DNA of 64,000 bases from contig OX442314.1 in the NCBI GenBank assembly GCA_949358305.1, positions 63,373,369 through 63,437,368 of the forward strand. The letters run 5' to 3'. The DNA is from Strigamia acuminata (lineage: Eukaryota; Arthropoda; Chilopoda; Geophilomorpha; Linotaeniidae). Positions within the stretch are counted from its first letter, which is position 1; each line of letters starts with the position of its first letter. Both the position numbers and the translations under genes were made by a program. The notes below the pieces were generated by a model, which saw only the letters and a program-made list of their open reading frames with translations, had not been told where the DNA came from and did no database searches. This document shows, one piece after another, positions 1-11,185 of the stretch.

Positions 1-222
1 AGCAGCACTCATGCTGAATCACAGATGCTTTTCTCAAGTTTGAACTCGTAGAAAAAGCTAGGTGTCTGGGAGGTTAAAAAGTGACAGGTTTGTGCAACTC
101 TGAAGAGTCCTTTGCTGCATCTCCTTTATTCAAACCCTCCATCTGCACCTTTGTGTAGAGACACGTGGTTGTCAGATCATGTTTACTCCCTTCCTAATAA
201 TAACCCTCCCTTTATCCCCAGC

Positions 223-250
223 CCACCACCACCACCACCACCACCACCAC
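223..250. repeat. CCA/CAC trinucleotide microsatellite
   Basis: A short run of uninterrupted CCA units lies in otherwise unremarkable AT-rich DNA. Confidence 0.9.
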
Positions 251-2330
251 CCACCTTATTAATACAAAACAAGATATTCCCATGCCCCTAAAACTGTATA
301 TTTCTAGAAAACTACTCATTCAAACGAACAAAGCAACTTCCCACTAGCTCAAAATGCAACAAAAACAACTTTGCTTATTAATAAAATATAAAATAAAATC
401 TCAAAATGTTATAAAAGTACAAAAATAGGCCTATTGATATCCTCTCCCCATCTCCTGCTGACTCCCTACCTGTTGTGGTTGAGAGGCCTATTGATGTCAC
501 ATAAGGGAGGGTTGGGTATCTATTTCAAGGTATATTAGCCATGAGGCTCCCTTTCCCCAGGTAATTATCTGAATCTGATACCCCCTTTTCCCTTTTTCTC
601 TTTTCAATGTGCCACCCCCTCACAATGAGTTAGTGAAGCATGTGACAACAAGCTCTATCACTATACAACCCTTTCTGTCCTTCACATGGCTCGTATATTT
701 CACATTTTTTTTTAATTTTAATTTTTTTCTTTTTTATTATTGGGCGCCATTTTGTTATTTATTGAGCAGCTGTCGCGCCCTAGTTTGAGGGTTAGGTTGT
801 GGACACTTGAGATTATGAAATCAATTGAATTAAAAGTCACTACCCTCTCTTTTTCAACACCCACAGACACCCCAAGACACCTTTTATATATTGTGCTTCT
901 GGGGTGTGAGGATTTTCTTTGCTTTAAGGATTAACTCCCAGTACTGGAACTTAAAGTTGCTGGCTTTTAACCGCTATTTTATTTGTGTTTTGCAAAGATC
1001 CTGTTTGGCGTGGAGCCACAGGACTAATTTCCATGACTTTTTAGGCCTATATTATGGTACGGGCTGTTTAATGTATAAAATTTAGACTTTTCACAATGGC
1101 GTTTGGTACTTACAGCACTAATAAAAAAAAAATATGTACTAGTATGTTTTGTGGTTATGTTTTGAGTGTAGATGTATTATATTTGTGTTTACGTTTATGT
1201 TTTTAGTGAGATTGCAAAAATGAAGTGAGCCAACCCTTACTAATTATTCGTAAATAGATTTTTAAAATCATTCTATACTTGCATTAAAAATAAGGGTGCG
1301 TTTGAATCGGTTGAATCCGATCCAATCCAAAAAATTTCGGATGGATAAACAAATTATCCAAAGCTATCCGAAAAAAAATGGTGGCCCATACAATCCTATC
1401 CTCATTTAATTCAAACCGAGTGCAGATTTCGGATAGGATTGAGTCCCAAACGTCCAAACGTCTCAAACTGATGAATTAAGTGCAAAAATAACCAAAAAAA
1501 ATCGAAAAAAAGTGAAAAAAAAACCATAAGATTTTAAAATAAAGTGTATTTAAATCCCTCACTTTGGCATAAACACCAAAAACATGGTTACATGTCTTCA
1601 AAACACTTGCTAAAATGCTTCACACTTGAAGTGTTTGTCTTTTGGTTTGATTTCAAGGAAAAGACAACACAAAACCAAAACACGAGCACCTTCAAGCATT
1701 TAAAACACAATTTTAGGCGTTTGTATCGAAGTGAACTACATAATGCGACATTTTTGTTGGTTGTATTGTGTGTTTTTGTGGTTTGTTAAGCTCGAGATAA
1801 CAACTCCAGATGGACAAGAAGTAAAGTCAGAGGGTTGCCTTTTGTTGGCGGGGAAAGCTTTACAGAGAGTGATTTTTCACCTCATTCCCCACCATTTCCA
1901 TCCCCTGTTTATCCCTCAATCTTTCTCTTTCACATTTCATGTCAACAATATTTCTTCCCCCTTAAAAACGTGAAGATTTAAAATTTGTCGACTCGTATTT
2001 TTTTTTCGTATAAAGTTTGGCTTTTTCTCCCACTGCAGCCATTTTCCACTCCGTCTGCTCTGGATAAGTGAAATGAGACTCGAAAGCAATAAATCAGATG
2101 CTAAGTCGTGGCTTTGATGTTAACTTAAAACGAGGGGTGGGGTGCACACCGTGTCTAAATTGACCACCAACGTCTCTTTTTAAGGTGCTGGAATGAAACT
2201 GTCACAGCTGTGCTTTTTTCTCTCCCTTTCGAGCGACCTAGTTCATTTCGCCCGACAAAAATGATGCTAAACAACCAATTTTAATTCCAATGTATTAAAA
2301 TGACGTGAATTTTTATTTTTATTTATTTTA
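251..2330. other. Geneless AT-rich stretch
   Basis: I see no ORF with recognisable protein similarity here. The open frames are short, low-complexity and lack plausible splice context. A possible degenerate inverted-repeat element lies at 1293-1455. Confidence 0.6.
1293..1455. repeat. Possible degenerate MITE
   Basis: The segment begins GGGTGCGTTTGAATCGG and ends with an imperfect inverted match (GAGTCCCAAACGTCC). Internal GGAT/ATCC blocks (ATCCGATCC, GGATAGGATT) also mirror each other. No clear target duplication is visible, so this is only a weak call. Confidence 0.3.
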
Positions 2331-2358
2331 TCGTATTTTGTCATCTCGGCCCGGTCAG

Positions 2359-2454
2359 ATGACCACAGGGCAGTGCAGTGCAAAAAAATATATTGATTTT
2401 GCGAAACTGATACACGCAATGTATACACGGGGTGTCCTGCCGAACACCTACCAG
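2359..2454 (+). CDS. Isolated exon-like segment, protein unknown
   Basis: An open stretch of exactly 32 codons runs from ATG (MTTGQCSAKKYIDF...) to a CAG|GTGAAT donor. A CGGTCAG sequence immediately before it could be an acceptor. The composition is balanced and protein-like (FAKLIHAMYTRGVLPNTYQ near the end), unlike surrounding low-complexity ORFs. I do not recognise the family. It may be one internal exon of a gene that leaves the window, or a chance open frame. No neighbouring exon could be joined to it. Confidence 0.3.
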
Positions 2455-2459
2455 GTGAA

Positions 2460-5243
2460 TTATTTCACAATCATGTTAATTCAAAACAACTTTTGATTAT
2501 GAATTTAAGTAAATGACATGTGACGAATTCAATGAAACATGTTAAATTCATGTGACATTGTTGCATCACTGTTTTGCAACTCGTAACTTTTAAACCAACA
2601 ATGCTACGCAAAAAATGTCAATTGCAAAGTTGTAGATCACCATTTGTTTAACACATCTAGGTGTGACGTTCATCCTGGAGATTCAGGTCAAGAATTAGAT
2701 TTCAAAATCTGGCGATCATCATCGCGAAAATCGCAGTACGTCGCTGCCACCAATACGGCAAGCAGCACAGAGAAGCCAACGTTCTCTATTCGACTATTGC
2801 ACGCTTAAAAAATACAACGGCCAAGAAATGACCATCTTCCAGCCATGCACTCGTCAATTAATGCATTTGATACGATCGGATTGACAAAATTGATGACGAA
2901 ATTCTCGACATTTCATTAAATTCCTGCATGTGACCAGTTAGCTTGCACTGCAGTGAAGCGAAGCGCAATTTAAACAAAACAATTAAATTTTGAAAATGAA
3001 ATGGAGCCCAGAAAACGTGAATTTTCTCACCTTGTGCTTCCATATCATCCGCGCGGCCAAAAATGAAGTCTGAAATGAGCAGAAAACTTTGAATTTGTGC
3101 TAATTTTCTATGTGTAATGAGGGTGAGCTTACCTGATAGTGTTCAAGTCCCGGTTTAAACGTCTGGGTTATACCGACAAGAGTGTGGAAATGGTGAGCCG
3201 TTTGGGGGTTTTATAATCCCTTGGGTGGCTCAAGTGCCCCCTGTAGCCATTCAGTGGTTTGATGAAGTTGTCACCCACCTGTCGTCACTTTATTTAATAA
3301 CCACGCCTCTTCGTTTGTCATGTTAATCGTATTCCGTGATGTCATCTTCCTTTCTGTCCAATCCGGAAGGGGGACGGCGCATGAGGGGTTATGGCAGGGG
3401 ATGATCATGGCCTTTTTTTCCACCGACTTATTACGAATTGTGGATGAAATTTATATATTTTTTTTTCTTCTCGTTTTTATCAGTAAAAACGATTTTTTTT
3501 CTTCATATTTTCCATTTTAATATTTTTTAAAAAGGCGAAAAGTTGAGAATGAAGGCGAATATCGATTTCATGCAATTAATTTTCCCGACACCTCCTAATC
3601 GCCTCGGTAATTGGTTTAAGGATCATGGTATGTGCGACTTAATTTTATTTCTTGATTATTTTTTAAATTTTTGCGACATTTTTGTGTTGCAACTTTGAGC
3701 ATTTTTGCTCTTCTGACGTCAGGTTTGTACGAGTGGTAGTAAATCTGTTTGTAGTGGGTCTGGCATTGGAAATCAGTTACAACACATGTTTCTATTCAAT
3801 TTTATTAATCTAGAAAATCTAGAAAAAAAATTATTACATATTATATAATGAAAAAACGAATTTTCGCAGAGTGTATTGTTTTATTTTTAAAACCTGCCAA
3901 ATTTTGAACGTTGCTACAATGTAATTATTAATTGCAATTTTATGTTGTAAAGAATTATTATAATAGCTTTCTTTCATTTAGCCGTAACACTGTTTTATTA
4001 CTGTACGTTCTGCATTGAAATGCCTGTGTGCAACGTTAATTAGTACGATCTTTCGTAAACGTTGTAAACACATTTGGTACCTTACTAAATACACAATTGT
4101 AAATAGAAATAAACAGTATTATACAATATTCAAATAAAGCATTAATTAAACATTGTAATTCCAGCGTTTAATGTGATAAAAATTGTCAATTTTTAACAAA
4201 CAGTGTAATAAAAAGTGCAAGGCATGCACCCAATGCAAAACAGCCGACGTTTTCAAGCTCAAGGTGCTACAGAACTGTGAAATGCATGACGAGCCGGAGC
4301 ACTGGGGTTTTCTCAGCAATGCATACTCAAATTCAAATCGTATTCTAAACGCACACTACTCGTCATTTACTAATTGAATATATATAAAAAAAAGCAGTAA
4401 AAACAAGCCGTATCCATTAGGATATTAGCTCATTAGGAATTAATCATTATATTTAATTGTGCAAGAGAAAGAAGAAAAAAAATTGCAGTTGGCGGTTGCC
4501 ACCGGCAACGCATCTTTTCCGCCGCATACTCCAGAATGCCAGTCGACTGACGTCAGAAAATTTCTGCGTTGATTGTTACCAGGACGACAAGCATCCATTG
4601 CAGTTTTGTCATTTTCCCAGCTTCGTGTTACCTGGGCTACGAAATTAAGAGCCCCGCGCTTCTCTCTGCCCTTCCCCTCCCCCTTCCTTATTTCGTCTCT
4701 TTTCTTTAAAGTTGACGTGGTACTTGAAAGTCAGTCAATAGAAAACGATTCGGTGACCATGTCATGTGCAGCCAAGCGTCGGGCCTTGATTTGCAAAGTT
4801 TTCGACATGAACGGATTGAGAGAGGCAAATTTCATCAAGGTGATGGCTGGCAATAAATTAGGAATTAATTGAAGTGGTTTGCAAGTGTCAATCACGTTTA
4901 TTCGGTACAACAGTTCCGCGGGGGCTAATTATTAATAATAAGTTTTATGCATTTTTCAATTTACGAACTTTTGACAAATCTAATTGCAAATGTCAGCAGT
5001 TTCGACGTTGAAGCCAAAGTTGGACATTAGAAATTAGTCGTGATTCAATTATTATACTTGTATACAGGTTAAAAATGTGATTTTAGCGTTTTGACGGAGA
5101 TTGGTGTTTGGCTCGGCCGCTGAAAACGCACTCGAGTCGGCCGGCACGAAAGTTCATCACCGTACAAATCACAAAATAGTATATATTTCAAACATTAAAA
5201 TAAAAGTAATTATAATATTAATAACCTCTAGTTTGTATACATA
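2460..5243. other. Geneless AT-rich stretch
   Basis: No supported gene. Around 2586-2645 it carries a copy of the dispersed motif CAATTGCAAAGTTGTAGA preceded by AACTTTTAAACC. The same pair recurs near 31795-31860 and 48141-48190, so this is probably a relic of that foldback-repeat family. Confidence 0.5.
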
Positions 5244-5543
5244 TCGTAAATCCTCTCATTAAACCAAGGGCCTCTATTTAACCATGGGGTAATCTAAATT
5301 GTGCCATTAGTACGCGGGTCTCTATTATTAAAAAAAAATAATTTTTGACTAAAAAACAAATTTTGGAATAAAAAAAATTTTTGGGCAGAAAAATTTGAGT
5401 TTTAAATGAAAAAATAAATTTTCGGCAGAAAAGTTTGAGTTTTAGATAAAAAAAAATTAATTTTTGCAGTTAATGCACGGGCCTCCAATAAACCGCGGAG
5501 AAACTTGATTCTATGCGTAAGTGCATAATGAGAGGATTTACGG
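5244..5543. mobile_element. TA-flanked MITE with CGTAAATCC ends
   Basis: The ends are a perfect 17-bp inverted repeat: CGTAAATCCTCTCATTA at 5245-5261 and its reverse complement at 5526-5542. TA dinucleotides flank it at 5242-5243 and 5544-5545. The interior is AT-rich with repeated GGGCCTC(T/C) motifs and no ORF. CCGTA-type ends plus TA target duplication match the MITE at 19375-19695 and the fragment at 20016, suggesting one Tc1/mariner-pogo-type superfamily. Confidence 0.75.
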
Positions 5544-5545
5544 TA

Positions 5546-6423
5546 ATTTTAATAACATTTCGGTGATTTTAGAACAAAAAACGTGTTCTAACTAAATAAT
5601 CTACACAGAATAATCGCGGTGCGCTTAGCACGGCGCAAACAAAAATCAATTTCCATCACAACATCGAAAGTTCCATCACAACAAAACGGAAAATTTCAAA
5701 TCATTTTTCAACCTTGAATTGAACATAAAGGAGCCGTGGCAGTATACGACACAAACCAAATCAAATAAATATGTAAGCTTATAAACCCAGTACTTGTGTA
5801 TTGTATATTCATAAGATGTCTATTACCCTGAACAGAACACGAGTACAAATTGGCACCATATGTCGCATTGCATGCTCAAACAGGTCACAAAAGGTCCACG
5901 TGACCTTAAACGGCAGGGTTGGACTTGGAGCCTATGATCTGCATCCACGGCCTATTTGCACGTGCTAACGAACCACCATGTGCGATCACTCAACACCTGA
6001 TTAATCCGTCTATAATTGCTGCGTGATGGATGCAAACTGAGATGCAACTTCTTTCTCCCTCAACTCTCGTCGTCCCTCCCTCCCTCCCTTTTGCCACTTG
6101 CATGTAATCCGCTCATCGTAATTCCCATTATAAGCTCATTGCTTTGATCCTGGAGGATCACGAGCTTTTTTTGTGATCTGGATTATGGGAAATGATTTGC
6201 CACTATTATTGGACATATGAAAAGAAGATTTATAAATGTAATGGATTTTCCTTAGACGGATTTGTATACAGGGTGTTTACTTTTAAGCAAAGAATAAGCC
6301 GTTGATGCAAAAATTTGTCGAGATTGATTCTTAACGTTGAAATCATCGCCAACAATTTTGAGATACGAAAAAATGTTCGATTGCAAAGTTATAGAGCATA
6401 TGGTTTGTTTGCTAGGAAAAAGT
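5546..6423. other. Geneless stretch abutting retrotransposon 1
   Basis: No supported gene. A CCTCCCTCCCTCC microsatellite lies near 6072-6090. From about 6269 the sequence begins CAGGGTGTTTACTTTTAAGC and contains GATTGCAAAGTTATAGAGCA, resembling the long-arm foldback family seen at 47983-48713. Retrotransposon 1 seems to have landed inside a relic of that family. Confidence 0.45.
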
Positions 6424-6781
6424 TGTGACAAATTAGCAATAGATGGCGCCACTAGTACTAGCGGCAAATTCAACCTCGAGCTTACTATTTCCCATATAAA
6501 TAGTTCACAAACATATTATTATGTTTGATACGACCAAATGTGATTCACATCGATAATATAAAGGTATATTATCAATACTTAAGAAGATAAAAATAGGCGT
6601 TACTGCTTTATCACCGATACATGACGAGGAACACGGTTTTGAATGTATTTCCGTTCTGTGTATCCATTTCCTGTCCCCGGTATCCAGTTCCGGTTTATGC
6701 TAAAAGATTAACATAATCCCAATTTGCATCTCCGTATCCACTTCCTGCGATACGAGATTGGTGGAACCTAATCCCACCGAG

Positions 6782-6788
6782 TATAAAA
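6782..6788 (+). promoter_or_regulatory. Putative TATA box of LTR 1
   Basis: TATAAAA in context GAGTATAAAACTCCC, about 360 bp into the LTR. The equivalent copy in the 3' LTR is near 18276. The predicted transcription start lies about 30 nt downstream. Confidence 0.6.
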
Positions 6789-7059
6789 CTCCCTGACAAC
6801 AGGAAGTTAAGTTAGTTCTTGATTTCTGGTTATTTGGTATGTTCCGCATGTCAAATAACTGTTTCTTACTCAGGGCATGGGCCTACCGGTCCATGCATAG
6901 CATGGCTCTGCTGAGCCATGCAACCCCCGTCAACTGAAGGCGAAGTTCGGACTGTTAATGTTTCCGTCAAACGGTCTTGCCGAGGAGAAAGCCTCCCGCA
7001 TAAGTATCCTCGTGGTCGGACAATAGAATCACGTGTGATACCAAAGTATTTAGTAACCG

Positions 7060-7213
7060 TTAGTAGCACTGTTACTGAAAGAGATTGACTCCATCACTTG
7101 ATGGTGCCAAAGCAGTCTGCATGCAAAACATGCAGTTACCGCCAGTAGCACTATGTGTTTGGGAAAGTTATATCTCTTCGGTGATGGTGCCAAAGCAGTC
7201 TACTTATGAGTAG
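7060..7213 (+). ncRNA. Repeated hairpin-bearing RNA module in the R region
   Basis: Two units about 83 nt apart share an AGTAGCACT block and the exact core GATGGTGCCAAAGCAGTCT (7100-7118 and 7183-7201). Each core runs straight into a stem-loop whose sequence differs but whose pairing is kept: CTGCATG/CATGCAG (7117-7135) and CTACT/AGTAG (7200-7213). A fixed core with a compensating stem suggests a structured RNA element. Because it sits in R it would be present at both ends of the element's RNA. Function unknown; this is inference from sequence only. Confidence 0.5.
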
Positions 7214-7959
7214 TATCTCGGGTGATTAATTCTGTTGTGCAGAACTGCGGGCTATATCCCCCTGAATACCAGTGCCGTCTCTCACCGCACTGTTATTTAG
7301 GGCACGCGCGATACTGTTCTGCTCAGCAAGGCGAACTTTGACGGCAATTGTGTGTTGCGATGTTTAACCTTTATTATATTTTGTAGTTGATAAATACACC
7401 TTAATTGTTTAAACTTGGCAACAAGTTAACAACCGAAGTAAGTCACGAGACTTATTTCACTGTATGACGAATCAAATTCGTAACAATAAATTGAATACAA
7501 TTTATTGAGTTAATTTATTAAACTCACAACATCGCGAATTAAATATAATTCGCAAGCGGAACCTTGGCGAATAAATGACTTCATTTATTCATTACCAATT
7601 TCCAACCCTAGTTGTGGCGGTGCACATGAGTCAACCGCACCTCTCGGATCGAACCAAGAAGCATTACACGGACCATTACACGATACGGACCTGGAACGCG
7701 AACGAAGTAGTTCCACGATTACGAAGCGCCGACGGAAGCCGCGAGGACACAGCCAGCCCGGCTATCGCAGACGACATCTATAACTCGGTCGAGCGGGCGT
7801 TTTGCCGTTCCCGAACCCCGGATCACCAATAACCGTAATCATATTATTTCAGGGCTGTTTTACAGCCAATTTCATGTATAGTTTAACTTGTATTTAACTT
7901 GCCAAATGTCGGCATTAGTCATTTGTATAACTTTAGATTTGTTTATATTGTTTAATAAC

Positions 7960-7965
7960 AATAAA
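7960..7965 (+). terminator. Polyadenylation signal AATAAA in LTR 1
   Basis: AATAAA followed by T/G-rich sequence (TGTCTTGTTTTG) about 115 nt before the LTR end. It would define the R/U5 border. Confidence 0.55.
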
Positions 7966-8079
7966 TGTCTTGTTTTGATAACTCTGTTGTATTTATTTAT
8001 CTCGTTACTATTCACTAATTCACGCGACTTATACCCGGTACTATCATGCGATAGGAGTTGTGGTCGTCACCGTCACACG

Positions 8080-8097
8080 TGGAGGTCCCACCGAGAT
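8080..8097 (+). promoter_or_regulatory. Primer binding site, tRNA-Gln type
   Basis: TGGAGGTCCCACCGAGAT begins 2 nt after the LTR. Its complement (ATCTCGGTGGGACCTCCA) matches the 3' end of the tRNA-Gln(UUG) type I know from animals, including CCA. This would prime minus-strand DNA synthesis. Confidence 0.8.
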
Positions 8098-8882
8098 AGG
8101 TTGCAAAGTTTAAATTTACCGAATTTAAATAAAAGTGAAAATTGAGATAAATAAAGAGTATAACATTTCAAAACATTTTATATGTCTCTGCTTTTGCGAA
8201 GTAGGGAATCCTCTTTAAGAACGTTGGGATTCGTGAGAACTCTAACATTAAAGGGAAAGTTTCGTTGTGTTGAAAAAACACTTAAAATCGAAGTAAAATT
8301 AATTTTAATTTTCACGAAAAAAGGCTTGGTAAAATTTCAATGTTAGTTGAATATTTTCGTAAGAAATATCCAATCAGTAACGAGATTGACCAGGCCAAAG
8401 TGCGGACGTAGTAGAAAACTACTAAAATAAAGGATTAGTTTCCATTTTATCATTGGGTAAAATAACTTTCCACCAATAAAGTATCGAGGGATTAAAGGAT
8501 TATCGATCCTCGATGCCACGCGGATCCAGACTGCAGAGGACCATTCGTATCCAGACCAGACCCGCGTACACGTGTTCCAGTAGCCATCTTGACCACGCCG
8601 TCCCGTTCAGTCCCGATTCGAATTTTCCACGCCGTAAACCAGCTAAAGTTAAGTGTATTTCATCTATTATTTTAACAAATAGTTTAAAGCGCATTCTCAC
8701 CCGACGCTAGTTTACTTGTAGTAGGATTCATTTGATTGTTTAAAATTTATCGATAGTTTAACACGTTTACCCAGCACGTGGAGTTTAAACTTAACCTTAA
8801 CGAAGTGTATTGTTATTTTGAAGTGTATTTTTTATAAAGTGTGTTATCGTTCTTTAGTAATAAAGAATTTAAAACTTTTATC

Positions 8883-10994
8883 ATGTCTGACGAAAACATT
8901 CATATGAATGAACGAGAAGTTGATGACGGAAACTTGGAAAATAGTTACGTCCGACTCGAAGACCAAACGGATTTAATTCCGGACGATTTGACAGAGTACT
9001 GTCAACTCTATAATCTGAATCGGGTTGATTTCAAAACAATAACCGAAGCGGTTAATCATGTACGCGTACTTGAGAAAAGAAATCAGAGAATTAGACCCGA
9101 TGAAGATGAAGATTCGGAGAACGAAAGTCGGCATTCGCGGACTTCACACCGAACCCCACGAAAAACGATTCCCACGAATCGTAAGCTGGACTTTCCCTCT
9201 CCTAAAAAGAGGTTGGGATATCAAGCCCGGATAGTGTCGACTCCCCAGCTAAACGATAGAATGGTACGCGAACCATCGTTTAGCCGATCCCGTAGTCAAC
9301 AAAGTTCTGGACAAAGAACACCCAGTTCTAATAGTCCTTTAAATCTAGCCAAACCAAGGTCTAGATCGACTAGTGTTAATCGAATGATTAACAATAGTAA
9401 TTCGGGTTTTATTCCCCAAACTTCAGGGAATAGACAAAATATCTCCCAAAATTCGGGACATAGACAGTATGTTACTCCAACATCTGGAAATAGACATTAT
9501 GTCCCCCCGACACCGGGGAAAGGACAGTTTGTCCCCCCAGCGCAGTCAAAAAGAGTGTCAAATCGAACTCCAAGGAGATCCGATCCGATCTCACCGTCCC
9601 CCGTTATTCAAAATTTACCGGCGGGAAAGACTCGTTCAAATCAGACACCCCCAGAACGTGTACAAAATAAAAGTAGTGTTCCACATGGACAACAAGTACC
9701 ATCTGGCAATCATACACAGTATGAGAATTATGTTCCTCCAAGGAAAGAAATCCCCCAGGACAATCAGGTCCCTAAGGGAAATCTGCCCAATTTTGAACAT
9801 AATTCTGGTTCGGCATCCTCCGCTGGTAGTTCATCTCAAGCGAGATTTTCCACCGACGACTTGGGAGCCATCCTTACCCATGTGCGAAATATTCAAACTG
9901 ATTGTGCACAGCAAGTACAACAATTTATGCAGAATAATGCACAGCAAAATAATAATGCAAACAATTCGAGCAAAACCTTTTTCAAAGGTCAGGATATGCC
10001 TGTTTTCGATGGAAAACAGAAGGACGTGGCTAAATTTTTAGCTACAGCCAAAACAGTCGCTGTCGCTAAAGGCTTAACTCTGGATGAGATGGTAAAACGC
10101 GGAGTACCAACTTATTTATCTGGTATAGCCCACGAATGGCATACCGATAACATCGACAAATTTGTTGACTGGAAAACTTTCGAAAAGTTATTTTTGGCGG
10201 AGTTTGACATGATCCCTGTCACTCGAGCCCGAAAGCTTCGAAATTTAATCCAGGGCCCAGAAGAGCCACTCTATACATTTCTTTTGAGATTTAAACAAGC
10301 TCAAGGATCTTATTCAAAAAGAGATGAAGCTCCCACTCTTCTCGAGAATTTGAACTTAGTTAGTTACAATCGAATAATCGATAGAGGTCTCTATGAAGAA
10401 TCATTTAATGACATATTTCAATTTGTCCGGCAGAATAGGGCTCTTTTCGAAGCCCAAAATGCTAGTGTGGACACTATTGCCAATAAAGAAGACGAAACTG
10501 CCCCGTCAAATACTCAAAAAGGTAAAGACGCCAGGAGTTCGCGCCCACTCATACGATCTACTCAGACGTTGAACGCCGAACCAGAAGTTGTACCTATGGA
10601 ATCTGACGAGACAGACAATCTTGAAAACGATGTTGGATTCAACAACATGGTATGTGCCCTATCGGAGAAAGCAACTGGAAAATGTTTCCATTGCAATCAA
10701 CCAGGACACTTTAAGAGGGAATGTCCTTTGTTACAAAAAAGAAAATTTGTTCAGGACAAGCCCCAAGGTACTGGTAATAATACCAATACCAATCCCGCCT
10801 CTGATCTTTTTAAACGACAGAGACAAAATTGGGTGACCGCTGAATCTTTGGACCAAAAGCTTGAAGACTTCAAAACTACTATGCAAACTAGTATGACAAA
10901 ATCCATGTCGGACTTATTCACTAAATTTTTGGATCCAAAAAATGCGACCACTCCGCCTTTGGCGATTGAAGGTCCACCGGCTCCAAAAAACTAG
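8883..10994 (+). CDS. gag: gag polyprotein of retrotransposon 1
   Basis: The first ATG of this frame is at 8883 (MSDENIHMNEREV), giving about 703 codons. The 14 codons upstream start with GTG and are not needed. The N-terminal third is basic and Ser/Pro-rich, with four imperfect repeats of about 11 residues (SGNRQ..., SGHRQ..., SGNRH..., PGKGQ...). A Ty3-type capsid region follows (PVFDGKQKDVAKFL...). A single CCHC zinc knuckle (CFHCNQPGHFKREC, near 10681) would bind the RNA genome, and the tail is Gln/Asp/Ser-rich. At about 700 aa it is long for a metavirus Gag. The frame ends in two tandem TAG stops directly after a slippery heptamer, so pol is made by -1 frameshifting. Confidence 0.93.
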   Translation: MSDENIHMNEREVDDGNLENSYVRLEDQTDLIPDDLTEYCQLYNLNRVDFKTITEAVNHVRVLEKRNQRIRPDEDEDSENESRHSRTSHRTPRKTIPTNRKLDFPSPKKRLGYQARIVSTPQLNDRMVREPSFSRSRSQQSSGQRTPSSNSPLNLAKPRSRSTSVNRMINNSNSGFIPQTSGNRQNISQNSGHRQYVTPTSGNRHYVPPTPGKGQFVPPAQSKRVSNRTPRRSDPISPSPVIQNLPAGKTRSNQTPPERVQNKSSVPHGQQVPSGNHTQYENYVPPRKEIPQDNQVPKGNLPNFEHNSGSASSAGSSSQARFSTDDLGAILTHVRNIQTDCAQQVQQFMQNNAQQNNNANNSSKTFFKGQDMPVFDGKQKDVAKFLATAKTVAVAKGLTLDEMVKRGVPTYLSGIAHEWHTDNIDKFVDWKTFEKLFLAEFDMIPVTRARKLRNLIQGPEEPLYTFLLRFKQAQGSYSKRDEAPTLLENLNLVSYNRIIDRGLYEESFNDIFQFVRQNRALFEAQNASVDTIANKEDETAPSNTQKGKDARSSRPLIRSTQTLNAEPEVVPMESDETDNLENDVGFNNMVCALSEKATGKCFHCNQPGHFKRECPLLQKRKFVQDKPQGTGNNTNTNPASDLFKRQRQNWVTAESLDQKLEDFKTTMQTSMTKSMSDLFTKFLDPKNATTPPLAIEGPPAPKN

Positions 10995-11019
10995 TAGAGG
11001 GGGTTACCGAAAACCCCCT
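10985..11019 (+). promoter_or_regulatory. -1 ribosomal frameshift signal between gag and pol
   Basis: The heptamer A AAA AAC (10985-10991) sits in the gag frame as X XXY YYZ and is followed at once by TAG TAG. Six nucleotides later comes an 8-bp stem, AGGGGGTT (10998-11005) pairing with AACCCCCT (11012-11019), around a 6-nt loop. The -1 frame is open from 10991 without a stop all the way into the pol ORF. Slippery site, spacer and GC-rich stem match the established layout of retroviral frameshift sites. Confidence 0.88.
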
Positions 11020-11185
11020 AAAAAACCAGAGTAGTACATTATCCTCAGAAATAGAAAATGTTCTAAACGAAACGCTGAACAAATTAGTAATTCAAGATGA
11101 GGAAATTAAACGACCTAATCGTAGAACTAGGAAAAGGAATCCAAAGTATGTATTTAAGGAACCTTATCTCAACACTCCTTTTTCG

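Larger units (their letters stand above)
6424..8077 (+). repeat. 5' LTR of retrotransposon 1 (1654 bp)
   Basis: Starts TGTGACAAATTAGC and ends ACCGTCACA (TG...CA). A TATAAAA box at 6782-6788 and an AATAAA at 7960-7965 imply a U3 of about 390 nt, an unusually long R of roughly 1.15 kb, and a short U5. AGATGGCGC, which resembles the arthropod CTCF core motif, lies at 6441-6449. R contains repeated hairpin modules (7060-7213). Short ORFs inside the LTR occur identically in both LTRs and are not supported as genes. Confidence 0.92.

Noticed and set aside
222-252. Possible CRISPR-like or iteron array
   Set aside because: Simple CCA microsatellite without spacers, and the genome is eukaryotic.
4457-4872. 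ORFs of 63 and 99 codons as possible host exons
   Set aside because: They contain low-complexity (KKKK) starts or run through pyrimidine tracts, and no conserved motif or consistent splice model was found.
6866-8145. Short ORFs inside LTR 1 (67 and 85 codons), repeated at 18360 and 19069
   Set aside because: They are identical because the LTRs are identical. No similarity or initiation support; some may be upstream ORFs but not genes.
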